In this document: positions 1-8,739 of the stretch, one piece after another | Position numbering within the stretch: the first letter of the stretch is position 1 | Layout of the letters: each line of letters starts with the position of its first letter | Position numbers and translations under genes: made by a program | The notes under the pieces: model-generated | Seen by the model: only the letters and a program-made list of their open reading frames with translations | The model's database searches: none | Told to the model about the DNA's origin: nothing | Assembly: GCA_016841425.1 (NCBI GenBank) | Contig: JAENZE010000017.1 | Coordinates: 1 to 52,156 of the forward strand | DNA: 52,156 nt | From: Syntrophomonas sp. | GTDB lineage: Bacteria; Bacillota; Syntrophomonadia; Syntrophomonadales; Syntrophomonadaceae | Reading direction: 5' to 3'

Positions 1-41
1 TCTTCTGCACTGGGCGGAGCCAGGTTGAGATTTTCTTTCAT
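1..41 (-). CDS. 5' end of an unknown gene (truncated by window edge)
   Basis: An ATG at position 41 on the minus strand follows an AAAGGAG ribosome-binding site and opens a frame reading MKENLNLAPPSAE that runs off the left edge. Only about 13 codons are visible, so no function can be given. The strong Shine-Dalgarno sequence and correct spacing are the reasons for calling it a real gene start. Confidence 0.55.
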   Translation of the reverse strand, partial: MKENLNLAPPSAE

Positions 42-373
42 GCTCTTCTCTCCTTTCCTTCGTATTCTTATATATAAAACGGCATCATTTCATAATGCTC
101 GTCTTAGATTACTGCAATCATGAAGCAGACACATATTTAACCATAATTTATAATAAAATGATTCATATTTAAAAAATCACCTACAAATCATGCCACGTTA
201 TTACATTATAATACAAATGTACCTCATATTGATGTTAATATTTTGTTAATATCTCTACTTTTGGCCCCAAAAGTATACACTATTGTATGCACTCCGGACA
301 CACTTTTGTATACATATATATTGTTATATAATTTATGGGATTTGCGGAAGTTATTCCTGCTGTTCCCAGTACC
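42..373. other. AT-rich intergenic region, upstream of the left-edge gene
   Basis: No coding frame is supported here. The stretch is very AT-rich and holds two related motifs, AAAAGTATACAC near 268 and TTTTGTATACAT near 303, which read partly as inverted copies and could be operator half-sites. The probable promoter of the left-edge minus-strand gene should lie here, but no -35/-10 pair is clear enough to assign. Confidence 0.4.
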
Positions 374-847
374 TTAAGCCCTGAGAGTAGCTATAATACG
401 CATAGGATTGATAAGCAGATCCAACGCATCATTTATACTCTTTACTGCAATGTCTGCTGCTTGCATAGCCTCTACCGAACATCCTTCAGCTTCAAGCACT
501 AATACCGCTAATCCTGCATTAGCCAGCATGAGACGGTCGTTATAGCCATTACCTATAGCAACACTATTCTCTGCTTGCAGCGTATTAAGAATATCCAGTT
601 TATCCTGGGCTCCATTTTCCTGGCTTACCTTTAAAAGCTCCACCTCTAGTTCCCTTGCAATATCCCTGCCAGCTCCAAAAGTATCGGCAGTAAGAATGTA
701 TATCTTAAGCTTATCTCTAAGCATCTCTATTCTTTCTTTAACCCCATCCAGCAGAAATCCATCAACTGCCAGAGTACCGTTTAAGTCAAGCACAAGATTT
801 TCCAAAACCAGTATAATCTGTCGACCTGGTATGGTTATTTTTATCAT
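374..847 (-). CDS. HAD-family hydrolase (soluble P-type-ATPase-like phosphatase)
   Basis: A 157-residue protein of the haloacid dehalogenase superfamily, resembling the small soluble HAD proteins related to P-type ATPase catalytic domains. Motif I is DLNGTLA, with the nucleophilic Asp near residue 22. The ILTADT region fits motif II, QDKL supplies the motif III lysine and GNGYND is motif IV. No membrane segment or metal-binding domain is present, so it is a cytosolic phosphatase or phosphotransferase of unknown substrate. A longer frame begins 17 codons upstream, but the GGAGGT ribosome-binding site lies directly before the ATG at 847 and decides the start. It stands alone on the minus strand. 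Family assignment is firm and the substrate is unknown. Confidence 0.85.
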   Translation of the reverse strand: MIKITIPGRQIILVLENLVLDLNGTLAVDGFLLDGVKERIEMLRDKLKIYILTADTFGAGRDIARELEVELLKVSQENGAQDKLDILNTLQAENSVAIGNGYNDRLMLANAGLAVLVLEAEGCSVEAMQAADIAVKSINDALDLLINPMRIIATLRA

Positions 848-988
848 TTTAATACCTCCATATATTAAATCCGGAATATCCAAGCTATATTCTAACATCG
901 TTCCTGGATCAAATAAATAAAATCTCCCTTCTAAAAAAACCTTTATTTACCAGGATAAAGTTATGAATCCTGCACATAATAAGGTTAC

Positions 989-1093
989 AGTCAGTGATAC
1001 CGAATTTCTAAAGATCAGGTTCCTTTTAACTAAGGTAATCCAAATCCTTTAGACAGGCGCTGCTAACGCAGCACATGAACGGTATCACTGACT
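989..1093. repeat. Multi-branched inverted-repeat element
   Basis: A perfect 14-bp inverted repeat (AGTCAGTGATACCG at 989-1002, complement at 1080-1093) encloses further complementary pairs. These are TCTAAAG (1007-1013) with CTTTAGA (1047-1053), CCTT (1022-1025) with AAGG (1032-1035), and GCTGC-TAAC-GCAGC (1059-1072). As RNA it would fold into a closed multi-branch structure of about 105 nt. It lies between the HAD gene and the 139-residue membrane protein. It could be a non-autonomous mobile repeat or a structured RNA. Confidence 0.6.
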
Positions 1094-1144
1094 ATTACTG
1101 AGCCCAGGTAATCTTTCTTAATAGATAAGATCATAAATTAAAAT

Positions 1145-1157
1145 GGTGCCAGGCACC
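1145..1157. repeat. GGTGCC-A-GGCACC palindrome, REP-like
   Basis: A 6-bp palindrome around one base, followed by GTAAGTTAA. The same motif and tail recur at 35544-35556 and, slightly changed, at 51941-51952. Such palindromes are typical of short repeats mobilised in trans by Y1 (REP-type) transposases. No transposase is present in this window. Confidence 0.6.
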
Positions 1158-1188
1158 GTAAGTTAACTTGCTGGACCGCCTTCTTATT

Positions 1189-1608
1189 TCACCTCCGGTT
1201 AATGGAAGCTATACCAATGTAATATATACAGCTTATAAATGGTAAATAAACTAGAAGATAGTAGTATAGAGGTTTATCGAAATAATAATTTATTCCGGCC
1301 AGGGATAACAGCCCCAGCAGGGGAGTAAACCAGAACTGCAGCATGAAGATAGCATATTCATAGAGCCCCAGAAAGTTAAAAGAGCTTATACAGAGAACAG
1401 CAAAAAAAAGGCTGGGAGCCTGCCAGATTGACGCAGTTACAATTTTTTGGATCAATGGAAGTTCATAAGCTCTACGGGCCTCCAGGGCAATAACCACCAG
1501 ATAGATGATAGCAACCATGATATCCAGCCCTGGAAAGTAACTGCTTAAAATGCCTGCTGCAAAAGCACTAAGGTGAATAAAATATAATCTAACTGCATTT
1601 ACCAGCAT
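1189..1608 (-). CDS. Small integral membrane protein, unknown function
   Basis: A 139-residue, strongly hydrophobic protein with about four predicted membrane segments, roughly residues 8-28, 30-45, 62-82 and 85-130 (the last probably two helices). No family motif was recognised. Its ATG at 1608 directly abuts the TAA stop of the permuted NlpC/P60-like gene (1609-2235), so the two are almost certainly translationally coupled. It may anchor or assist that secreted enzyme, but this is inferred only from the coupling. Confidence 0.7.
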   Translation of the reverse strand: MLVNAVRLYFIHLSAFAAGILSSYFPGLDIMVAIIYLVVIALEARRAYELPLIQKIVTASIWQAPSLFFAVLCISSFNFLGLYEYAIFMLQFWFTPLLGLLSLAGINYYFDKPLYYYLLVYLPFISCIYYIGIASINRR

Positions 1609-2235
1609 TTAAATACCTTTCTCTCGAATAATACTAACATGGGAACTATCGCAGAAAGTGTCCGGGGAAATCCACAAATCCTCACTTTCATCCAATTCGA
1701 TTCCTTGTTCATTATACGCTTTCCATATGACCTTACTGCAATTCCAGATCCTATCCCCGGGCTTAAAAGCCAGGGCAAAAAACATTTTGCCCTGAAAACT
1801 GCGGGCATACTCGACTGCTTGCTTCTTGACTTCTGGATCAGCTTCTACTCGGAGCAGACAGACCTCCTTATAATCCCGAAAATGATCGATGGGACGGATA
1901 TGCACTCCATAATCTGCAAAAGCTTCTATGACTTGACCATTACCGCTGTACATGGCCACGTGAGAAAAGCGGCCATAGGCACAATCAGGATATCCTCCCA
2001 GTATGATATCACCTGCTTCCAGCCCGGCAAAAGAAATGTCATTTGCATATTTCATAGTATTCCCGTAGCCAAAATTACCCCTGGCTGCACTATCGATATA
2101 AGCATACATAACCGCTTCCTGGTTTTCGAAAACGGGCCGGTTGCTGCTCACCAGCAGGGCAGAAAATAGCAGGACCAGCAATGGGAATAGCAGCAGTCCA
2201 AATTTATTCCGCCCTCTTTTCGGTTTGGTGTTCAT
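1609..2235 (-). CDS. YiiX-type permuted papain-like cysteine peptidase/amidase
   Basis: A 208-residue protein with an N-terminal membrane anchor or signal segment (residues 12-29) followed by a permuted NlpC/P60-like domain. The order is typical of the YiiX/YaeF group: the GDIIL strand and the FSHVAMY histidine (about residue 91) come first, and the catalytic Cys in WNCSKVIWKAY (about residue 166) comes late. Relatives act on amide bonds in lipids or peptidoglycan. The active site should lie outside the membrane. ATG at 2235 has a GGGAG site 8 nt upstream. It is coupled to the membrane protein gene at 1189-1608. The substrate cannot be told from the sequence. Confidence 0.75.
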   Translation of the reverse strand: MNTKPKRGRNKFGLLLFPLLVLLFSALLVSSNRPVFENQEAVMYAYIDSAARGNFGYGNTMKYANDISFAGLEAGDIILGGYPDCAYGRFSHVAMYSGNGQVIEAFADYGVHIRPIDHFRDYKEVCLLRVEADPEVKKQAVEYARSFQGKMFFALAFKPGDRIWNCSKVIWKAYNEQGIELDESEDLWISPDTFCDSSHVSIIREKGI

Positions 2236-2357
2236 ATTAATAACTCCCTATCGCATGAGATGCTATTTAAACTATATTACCACTTTTTCTATAAGACAAA
2301 CCTTTCTACTGTAGTAATGTTGGGTTAAAATATAAAAAAACTGGTACGGTAAGCTAA

Positions 2358-3056
2358 ATGAGAAGTATACTTAGAAAACTGGATAAAAGGGAAATCTTAT
2401 CTGAGCTGGAATATAAAGAGCTCTTGGATTATATTGATGCTCTTATAAATAGTTCGTTAGAATCTTATGATTTATTTTATACTAGATATTCTGCAGTCTT
2501 ATGGCGGAATTATTCAGTATATATCCCCCGTTTTAAATATGATATAGATGATCTGATCAATCACCTGCTTTATCATCCTGAGCTGTTTGGCATAATTGAT
2601 AAAACACCAGATCTATTCGAGCTATTCCCGGTGGAATTGCATCCTTATATAGCTTATAATCTCAGGCGAGAAAATAACTATCATCTCTTTACCCGGCTAA
2701 TCCAATCTCTAACCGGATTTGCTTCGACCCCGCATGAATTGCCCGCAGCCAGGTCGGGAGATGTAGTAATTAAATACGAAGATGGCAATCCTTATAAGGA
2801 AATCGGGTTAAAATCACATTTTGACAGATTAGCCAAATATCAGTTCATTACCCGTGTGCAGTCATACCGCTACCTGACACGGAGCAAGGCCAGCCAGGAC
2901 AAAATAGATGTTCTTGCTGACGACAGACTGGGAGGTATCTATACTAATAAAGAGAAATCTATTTACTATTATCTATTCTTGAACGAAAGAGATATTATTA
3001 AAGCTGAGAATGCCTGTTCAGTTCTGAATATAGCACTATATGGAAAATCCACCTAA
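2358..3056 (+). CDS. Unknown protein, first gene of the Hsp70-like operon
   Basis: A 232-residue protein with no recognised domain. It is rich in Leu, Ile, Tyr and Arg, has no signal peptide or membrane segment, and looks mainly helical in its first 120 residues. The ribosome-binding site is weak (GGTAAG), so translation may be low or the start uncertain. It is followed after 11 nt by a TTG-started gene and heads a four-gene run ending in an Hsp70/actin-fold ATPase. The tight spacing implies a shared function, possibly as a client-binding or adaptor subunit, but nothing in the sequence proves this. Confidence 0.7.
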   Translation: MRSILRKLDKREILSELEYKELLDYIDALINSSLESYDLFYTRYSAVLWRNYSVYIPRFKYDIDDLINHLLYHPELFGIIDKTPDLFELFPVELHPYIAYNLRRENNYHLFTRLIQSLTGFASTPHELPAARSGDVVIKYEDGNPYKEIGLKSHFDRLAKYQFITRVQSYRYLTRSKASQDKIDVLADDRLGGIYTNKEKSIYYYLFLNERDIIKAENACSVLNIALYGKST

Positions 3057-3067
3057 GGAGAATACAA

Positions 3068-4540
3068 TTGCCAAGTATAGTACTCGAATTAGATAATGAA
3101 CTTAATAATAATGACCTGTTTTTAATGTGGCAGAATGAATTAAGCTTGAGAACATCTGCACGAGCAGATACGCATGATGCTAATACCATATCTATATCTG
3201 GAACCCAGGAATTAGAATTCTGGTATCGATGCTGGTATTTCTCGGACCACAAATTAGATTTTTTCAACCTGCTGCTGGGCAATCTCCACAATATACAAGT
3301 ACTTAAATGGCTGGGGGATGGGCCAGTATTTTTGCTGCAGGACTTCTGGTCTTTTCTTCCCTGGCATATTGCCTTCAGACAGCCTGATCCAGAAAAGCTG
3401 CAGTTTATAGTTAATCTATATAACTCAGAATATCATCTATCGATGATGCAGGTGGTAAATTCGCTTAATCTTGAATCCTGCCAATATCTTTTATCCAGGA
3501 CAGCCAATCAGGAGCTGCGTAAGCTTTTTAAAGAACGGGAGTCTGAACTATTAAGAAATAACAAACAAACCCTTTATGGGTTTATAAAAACTCAAAAAAA
3601 TGAATTTCCTGGCCTCTATGGGGATAAAATCAACAATATATTACAAACCCTGGTTTTATTGAAGGAGAGTAGTATTCACAATTTCCATGACCCCAATGGT
3701 GCCGAACGTTTCACCAAACTGTTAGCAGCGGCGGAAGGTGTTTTCCAAAGCGGATTGGTTGAAGACTGCCTGGGAGTACTGATTGAACTTTATGAGGATT
3801 ATCAAAGAAAAAATAGACTGGTGAGCCTGCTGGAAGATGAGAAAATCCATCGAACCTTCTATCGCCTGCTGCGCCAGGTAATTCCAGTTTACGCTTTATT
3901 AAACCAGCCTTTATCCCCATATGAATTGGCTGATCGAATTTACACCAAGCATTTTGCTCTTATTAATCCTGATCCAGCCAGCCTGCAGTATCTAGCTGTA
4001 TACGAAAGCATTATCACGGCTTTTAATAAGCAAAAGCCCAGTATTTTGTATGAAATATATATGAAGAGCAGTATCCTTAATAAGTATAGACCTTTTGACA
4101 ATTACCTGATCGAATCAGGGGAACTGAATAATGGCGTTGCTCCCCAACGGTTAACGGGATTTATGGAGATTATTAACCAAAGAATATCTGCTCTGCCGCA
4201 CGAATCTTTTATACTAATCGAATATCTTCGTATGCTGAGTATAATGAAGCTCATTACCTTTAATGACCAGATTGCCGGTGAGCTTCTCGATCATTATGTC
4301 AACCTGTGGCACTGGCTGCCCTGTACCCTGTTTATGAATGAGACGATATACTCACAGCTGGCTCCTCTGGCTGGAGAAGCAAACCGCAGCCAGGCACGTG
4401 CCATATGTGATGTGGTAATGGATAATAACCATGATAAGCTGGCAGAAGATATCTCATCCCGGCCTGATTTATTCAGGATGAAAGATGCATGGTTAAAACG
4501 GCAGATATTTGCTGCACATTTCCTGGGGGTATTCAAATGA
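3068..4540 (+). CDS. Unknown helical protein, second gene of the Hsp70-like operon
   Basis: A 490-residue soluble protein of unrecognised family. It is Leu-rich with regularly spaced amphipathic helices over most of its length, suggesting an alpha-solenoid (TPR- or HEAT-like) scaffold, though no repeat consensus is clear. The N-terminal part is Trp/Phe-rich, for example the FWYRCWYF stretch near residue 52. The start is TTG at 3068, chosen because AAGGAG lies 7-8 nt upstream and no better ATG exists. Its stop overlaps the next gene's start (ATGA at 4537-4540), so the two are translationally coupled. Confidence 0.75.
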   Translation: MPSIVLELDNELNNNDLFLMWQNELSLRTSARADTHDANTISISGTQELEFWYRCWYFSDHKLDFFNLLLGNLHNIQVLKWLGDGPVFLLQDFWSFLPWHIAFRQPDPEKLQFIVNLYNSEYHLSMMQVVNSLNLESCQYLLSRTANQELRKLFKERESELLRNNKQTLYGFIKTQKNEFPGLYGDKINNILQTLVLLKESSIHNFHDPNGAERFTKLLAAAEGVFQSGLVEDCLGVLIELYEDYQRKNRLVSLLEDEKIHRTFYRLLRQVIPVYALLNQPLSPYELADRIYTKHFALINPDPASLQYLAVYESIITAFNKQKPSILYEIYMKSSILNKYRPFDNYLIESGELNNGVAPQRLTGFMEIINQRISALPHESFILIEYLRMLSIMKLITFNDQIAGELLDHYVNLWHWLPCTLFMNETIYSQLAPLAGEANRSQARAICDVVMDNNHDKLAEDISSRPDLFRMKDAWLKRQIFAAHFLGVFK

Positions 4541-6114
4541 ATGTTAATGATTTAAACCTGGATTCCTACAGCAGCAATATGGAAGACTTCCTCCTCCGGC
4601 TGCGCCGTGAGGCAGAAGAAATCAGCCAGCAGTTTGAAAGCGGTATTAGTTCCGCTGAGAATTTAGACCGTTATCTGCTGGAGGTTAACTCATTCTATTA
4701 TCGCAGCTTTCATGAAACCTTCTGGCCGATTTACAAAAAGGATATAAGAGACGATATTAATCAACTGCTGGATCTAAAAGTACAGGAAGACCTGCTAAAA
4801 AAGCATATTGCTGCTATAATAAAACGCCATGCTAATTTATTCAACCAGGTAAAAAACACTTCCACCCGGCTGCAGCAGTTAAAGCTTCATATTATGGATC
4901 AAAGAACGTCCTTCAGCGATGAAAGAGATCGTCAGGTGCTGGAGCTGATTTATGGTTTTAATGAGATCAGGGCTAAACTCTGGGCACTGGAAGAATTTAT
5001 CGGCAGTCTTGATGAGATTTCATCTGGGCTGACGGTTCTTAATGGGCAGTCCGGTTCACAAATGCTGATTATGGGTGCCCAATCATTATGTTATTCCGAT
5101 TTGGAAGATCCGATGATATACAATTCTTATTATCGATTAATCAAACAGCAGGGATATATCTTCGATCTTATACAGAAATGTGCCTCAGACAACAACATCA
5201 TGCCGGAACGTATTTCTAAAATTCGCAGCCTGCTGGTAAACAGCAGTATAGAACTACCGGCAGATTTTTGTAGTTTCTATGAAGTTCAGATTCAATCGAC
5301 TTCTCTGCGTTTTGCTGAACTTATGCTGCTAAACTTACAAGTTCAGGACCATCAGAGGCTGCAAGAAATAATACTGGAGTTCTTAGAATTCTTCACTGTC
5401 TGGCTGTCGTTTCTAAATCTAATAATGTCTTATATCTCCAAACCTGGTTTTAAATTGATACCAGAGTTGTGCAGGTTGAATCTTAAACATCCAGGTTACC
5501 TGAAAGAGTTACATTATGATGTGTCCTCCACTCGCAAGAACGTTGAAGAAGTTGGCAAAGATATGGATGACACTAAAAATATTGATTTTCTATATTTAAG
5601 CACTCAGATAAAAAATATTCTGGAGTTTTCTGCTCCGCTCTATAAAACCATGGCTCATGAGAGCCCGGTAAGTGAAATATCCCTTTTGACAGCTCGCATC
5701 CAGCAAATCAGCCTTGCTTTTTCCGTTCTGGACAGCAGAATAAGAATCCTAGCAGAAGAACATATGCATACAGCCAGTATTATAAGTCATAGTGACGATC
5801 TTTTAACCTGGCTGAATTCAGAATTAGAGCTGTTAAGCAATATTAAGAATGATCTGGAAAGACTCCTGGCCCCCCGCAATATAGCCAGAGTGTGGAAGGA
5901 TCTGGATATTCGAGTAACCCATATACCCTTGACCAGAGGGAAGACTCTGCCAGATGAATATCTCTACCTGCTGGATAAATACCACATCAATACTCGTATT
6001 ACCGAGCAGATGGACCATACCGTTCTCCATGAAGAAGGCGATATTTTTATCATCCGGGTAGAAGATGAAAGCAGCGAAGAGATACCTTACATGATTATTG
6101 GAAAGAAAGGTTAG
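4537..6114 (+). CDS. Unknown coiled-coil-rich protein, third gene of the Hsp70-like operon
   Basis: A 525-residue protein of unrecognised family. Long charged helices, for example residues 20-130 and 400-460, suggest coiled coil. The C-terminal 70 residues are shorter, acidic and more beta-like, ending in EEIPYMIIGKKG. No signal peptide or membrane segment is seen. The frame is open 16 codons further upstream, but the ATG at 4537 overlaps the previous stop as ATGA and gives the natural coupled start. The following Hsp70-like gene begins 5 nt after its stop. It could be a partner or regulator of that ATPase. Confidence 0.75.
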   Translation: MNVNDLNLDSYSSNMEDFLLRLRREAEEISQQFESGISSAENLDRYLLEVNSFYYRSFHETFWPIYKKDIRDDINQLLDLKVQEDLLKKHIAAIIKRHANLFNQVKNTSTRLQQLKLHIMDQRTSFSDERDRQVLELIYGFNEIRAKLWALEEFIGSLDEISSGLTVLNGQSGSQMLIMGAQSLCYSDLEDPMIYNSYYRLIKQQGYIFDLIQKCASDNNIMPERISKIRSLLVNSSIELPADFCSFYEVQIQSTSLRFAELMLLNLQVQDHQRLQEIILEFLEFFTVWLSFLNLIMSYISKPGFKLIPELCRLNLKHPGYLKELHYDVSSTRKNVEEVGKDMDDTKNIDFLYLSTQIKNILEFSAPLYKTMAHESPVSEISLLTARIQQISLAFSVLDSRIRILAEEHMHTASIISHSDDLLTWLNSELELLSNIKNDLERLLAPRNIARVWKDLDIRVTHIPLTRGKTLPDEYLYLLDKYHINTRITEQMDHTVLHEEGDIFIIRVEDESSEEIPYMIIGKKG

Positions 6115-6119
6115 CTTAG

Positions 6120-7829
6120 ATGTACCTGGGTATAGATATTGGAACATCATATACCAAGATCGCCGGTCTGTTAGAAGGAAATTGGGTGGATATCAACCCG
6201 CAGAAACGAGTTATTCCAACCGTAGCAGTTTATTTGCCATCAACCGGCCAGCTTTACTTTGGGAAACTAGCCCTGCGCCTTGATGAACCCGGTTCTGAAA
6301 AAGCTTTCTTTTTTAAACTGGATTTGAAACGAAATATCAAATTCCAATTAGGGCCATATAAGGTAGAGGAAGTGGTAAGAGGATTCTTATCTTATTTATA
6401 TACCGAATATTTAGAAGGGAAGGCTCCCCCTATCAAAACTCTAGCTCTGTCGGTGCCGAATTACTTTGGACTTAAATCCAGACAAATACTGCTTGACGCG
6501 GCCAGGGAGGTCTTTAGACTTAACGAGATTTACCTGGTACCAGAACCTCTAGCTGCACTGATCGCTTATAACACCCTTAATGAATATCAGCCGTTAGAAG
6601 GTACGGTCCTGAGCATAGATGTGGGAGGAGGAACTACCGACTTTAGTTTTTTGGATGCGATCGGCGATCGGCAGGAATTAATTTTGGAAGCCCAATTCCA
6701 GATTGGATATGATGCTTTTTCCGGTTCAGAACTCGACCATGCCGTAATAAGAAATATTTTCATACCCCTTTACCAAATGCAAACCGGGAACGGTATACCC
6801 GAACAATATGTTACCGGTAAATTACTACTGCCACAAGAGCGTCAGCTTTATAACTCCTGGCTGGTAGAAGCAGAAAAATTCAAACTGGAGATAAGCAGCA
6901 ACGGATCCGCTGCCTTGTATCTAGGCGATTTTTATAAAGGCGGTTCAATTTCATCCTATATTGATCAGGGTATGTTTCTCGCTTACCTGGAGACAGTATA
7001 TGGGAAACTCCAGGTATACTGTCAGACCCTGTTAAGAGATCGAGCCGCCCTATTGGGTCTGGCTGATGGTAATTCCTGGCATATAGACTGCATCCTTCTT
7101 CAAGGAGGAGGTGCACTGGCCCCAGGAGTTAAGCAGATCATTTCCGAGTGTTTTCCTGACCTGCCAGTGATTTTATGCAATTCTATGGATTTGGTAGCGA
7201 GGGGATTATGCTATTGGATCAACCATTATATTAACAAACATAACAGCCTTAAGACCATATACCCCTTTGATTTCTATCGGGAAATATATGATAAGACAGA
7301 AGACCAGATATTGCTCGAAAGAATTCCATTTGATACCGCTAATCTGGAACTGGACATATTGGGCAAATACAAAATACTATCCTTTTCTCCCCTGTCCTAT
7401 ACCGATCCCAACCCTGAAAGTGAAAGATCTTTAAAGATATATGAGGTAGCACAGGGTGAAGCCATGACTACTCAGGAACGTTTTATGGGGATGGACCCAG
7501 TTCTTGACGTTAAATGGCCTGCAGGTGAACTTCCTGCCTATATTAATATATATTTGAATTTGAATCTGTGCAGGTTGGAAACAGACGTTGAAACAATGGT
7601 CTCACCATCCGCAGATAATAATCAATCCATTTTTCGCAATTTATTATCTGAGCAGTTGGAAGCTCTTAAGCTGCTAGAAAATTATAAATATGTTAATTCT
7701 GATCTTATTAATGATTTTTCTGATTATCTTAAAGAGCATAAGCAGTATGCCCATTCTCCTTATGATGATTATGCTCAAACCGTGCGCTATAAGCTTTTAT
7801 GTATGCTGCAGATTCTTGATAGCAAATAG
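6120..7829 (+). CDS. Hsp70/actin-fold ATPase, non-DnaK type
   Basis: A 569-residue protein of the Hsp70/actin/sugar-kinase ATPase superfamily. The phosphate-1 loop is GIDIGTSYTKIA (residues 4-15). The connect-1 region is LSVPNYF followed by LVPEPLAALIAY, phosphate-2 is SIDVGGGTTDFSF (about 166-178), and the adenosine motif is LLQGGGALAPG (about 328-338). The ATPase domain fills about residues 1-370. The remaining 200 residues do not show a clear DnaK substrate-binding domain or EEVD-like tail, so this is not housekeeping DnaK. No DnaJ or GrpE gene is nearby. The three genes upstream in the same tight operon are its likely partners. Confidence 0.85.
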   Translation: MYLGIDIGTSYTKIAGLLEGNWVDINPQKRVIPTVAVYLPSTGQLYFGKLALRLDEPGSEKAFFFKLDLKRNIKFQLGPYKVEEVVRGFLSYLYTEYLEGKAPPIKTLALSVPNYFGLKSRQILLDAAREVFRLNEIYLVPEPLAALIAYNTLNEYQPLEGTVLSIDVGGGTTDFSFLDAIGDRQELILEAQFQIGYDAFSGSELDHAVIRNIFIPLYQMQTGNGIPEQYVTGKLLLPQERQLYNSWLVEAEKFKLEISSNGSAALYLGDFYKGGSISSYIDQGMFLAYLETVYGKLQVYCQTLLRDRAALLGLADGNSWHIDCILLQGGGALAPGVKQIISECFPDLPVILCNSMDLVARGLCYWINHYINKHNSLKTIYPFDFYREIYDKTEDQILLERIPFDTANLELDILGKYKILSFSPLSYTDPNPESERSLKIYEVAQGEAMTTQERFMGMDPVLDVKWPAGELPAYINIYLNLNLCRLETDVETMVSPSADNNQSIFRNLLSEQLEALKLLENYKYVNSDLINDFSDYLKEHKQYAHSPYDDYAQTVRYKLLCMLQILDSK

Positions 7830-7871
7830 CGATTAGATAAGTAAAATTAAGTTCGAAGGAGGGTACTTGGA

Positions 7872-8675
7872 ATGATTAACACTTTTGCTGTTCACCCGGC
7901 TGCATCGAAATCCTTGATCGCCCGGGCAGTATGCGAACTGCCGGAGGTGAAAGCCGCCTATAAAAACGGACGCATTTTTATAGGCCATGGAACCACCAAC
8001 CTGGCCATTGCCGTTCATCTGCTGAACCTAAAAATAGACAATCCCAGCTCGTATGTATCAGGAGTAATTACCCAGCAGGCTGCCTGCGCCACCGACAGTC
8101 AATTACGCTGTGCCCCCTGGTGTATCGAAAAAGGTCGTGTATTAGAAGTGGATTGGCTGGAATTTCTAAACTCTTTTACAGACGGCGATATATTCATTAA
8201 AGGTGCTAATGCCATAGACCCTTATGGTAATGCTGGAATTTTACTGGGCGACCCCCAGGGGGGAACTATCGGAAAGTCCATCGGCATCTTGAAGGCCCGG
8301 GGTATACAGATTATTATTCCAGCCGGCCTGGAAAAAATGATCCCCTCCTGTCAGGCAGCAGAGAAGGTAATGGGAATTGAAAAAACCGCTCAATTAGTAG
8401 GCATGAAAACCGGATATATATGTCTCTCGGGTGCCACCATAATCACTGAAATTGAGAGCCTTAAAATACTGCTGGATGTTGAAGCGGTGCAAGTGGCGGC
8501 CGGAGGAGTGGGAGGTATGGAAGGTTCAGTAGTGCTGGCAGCCAAATACAAAAACGATGAAACCGCCTTCAAACTTCTTCAGATGGTTAAAGGGGCTAAT
8601 CGCACTCCTCGCCTTAAGATTAATAAAAAGAAATGCAACAGCTGCGATCATCCTTGTTATTTTATCGAAGAATAG
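7872..8675 (+). CDS. Conserved protein of unknown function with C-terminal Cys motif
   Basis: A 267-residue cytosolic protein that was not matched to a named family. Glycine-rich turns (GHGTTNLAIAV near residue 38, KGANAIDPYGNAG near 115, AAGGVGGMEGS near 210) suggest an alpha/beta nucleotide- or CoA-binding fold, perhaps of the NagB/CoA-transferase-like class. The C-terminus carries CNSCDHPC, a possible metal or Fe-S ligand set. An AAGGAGG site precedes the ATG. It lies 42 nt after the Hsp70-like gene and could be co-transcribed with it or start a new unit with the cupin gene. Confidence 0.65.
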   Translation: MINTFAVHPAASKSLIARAVCELPEVKAAYKNGRIFIGHGTTNLAIAVHLLNLKIDNPSSYVSGVITQQAACATDSQLRCAPWCIEKGRVLEVDWLEFLNSFTDGDIFIKGANAIDPYGNAGILLGDPQGGTIGKSIGILKARGIQIIIPAGLEKMIPSCQAAEKVMGIEKTAQLVGMKTGYICLSGATIITEIESLKILLDVEAVQVAAGGVGGMEGSVVLAAKYKNDETAFKLLQMVKGANRTPRLKINKKKCNSCDHPCYFIEE

Positions 8676-8739
8676 GGGCGCAGGCAGAAAGTATAGGAGC
8701 GACAATAAATACCATTTGTACTGAATTGGAGGAATTAAG

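Noticed and set aside
374-898. Longer N-terminus for the HAD protein
   Set aside because: GGAGGT stands directly before the internal ATG at 847, and the extra 17 residues are not part of the HAD fold.
6120-7829. Housekeeping DnaK
   Set aside because: Nucleotide motifs fit Hsp70, but the C-terminal substrate domain is not DnaK-like and grpE/dnaJ are absent from the neighbourhood.
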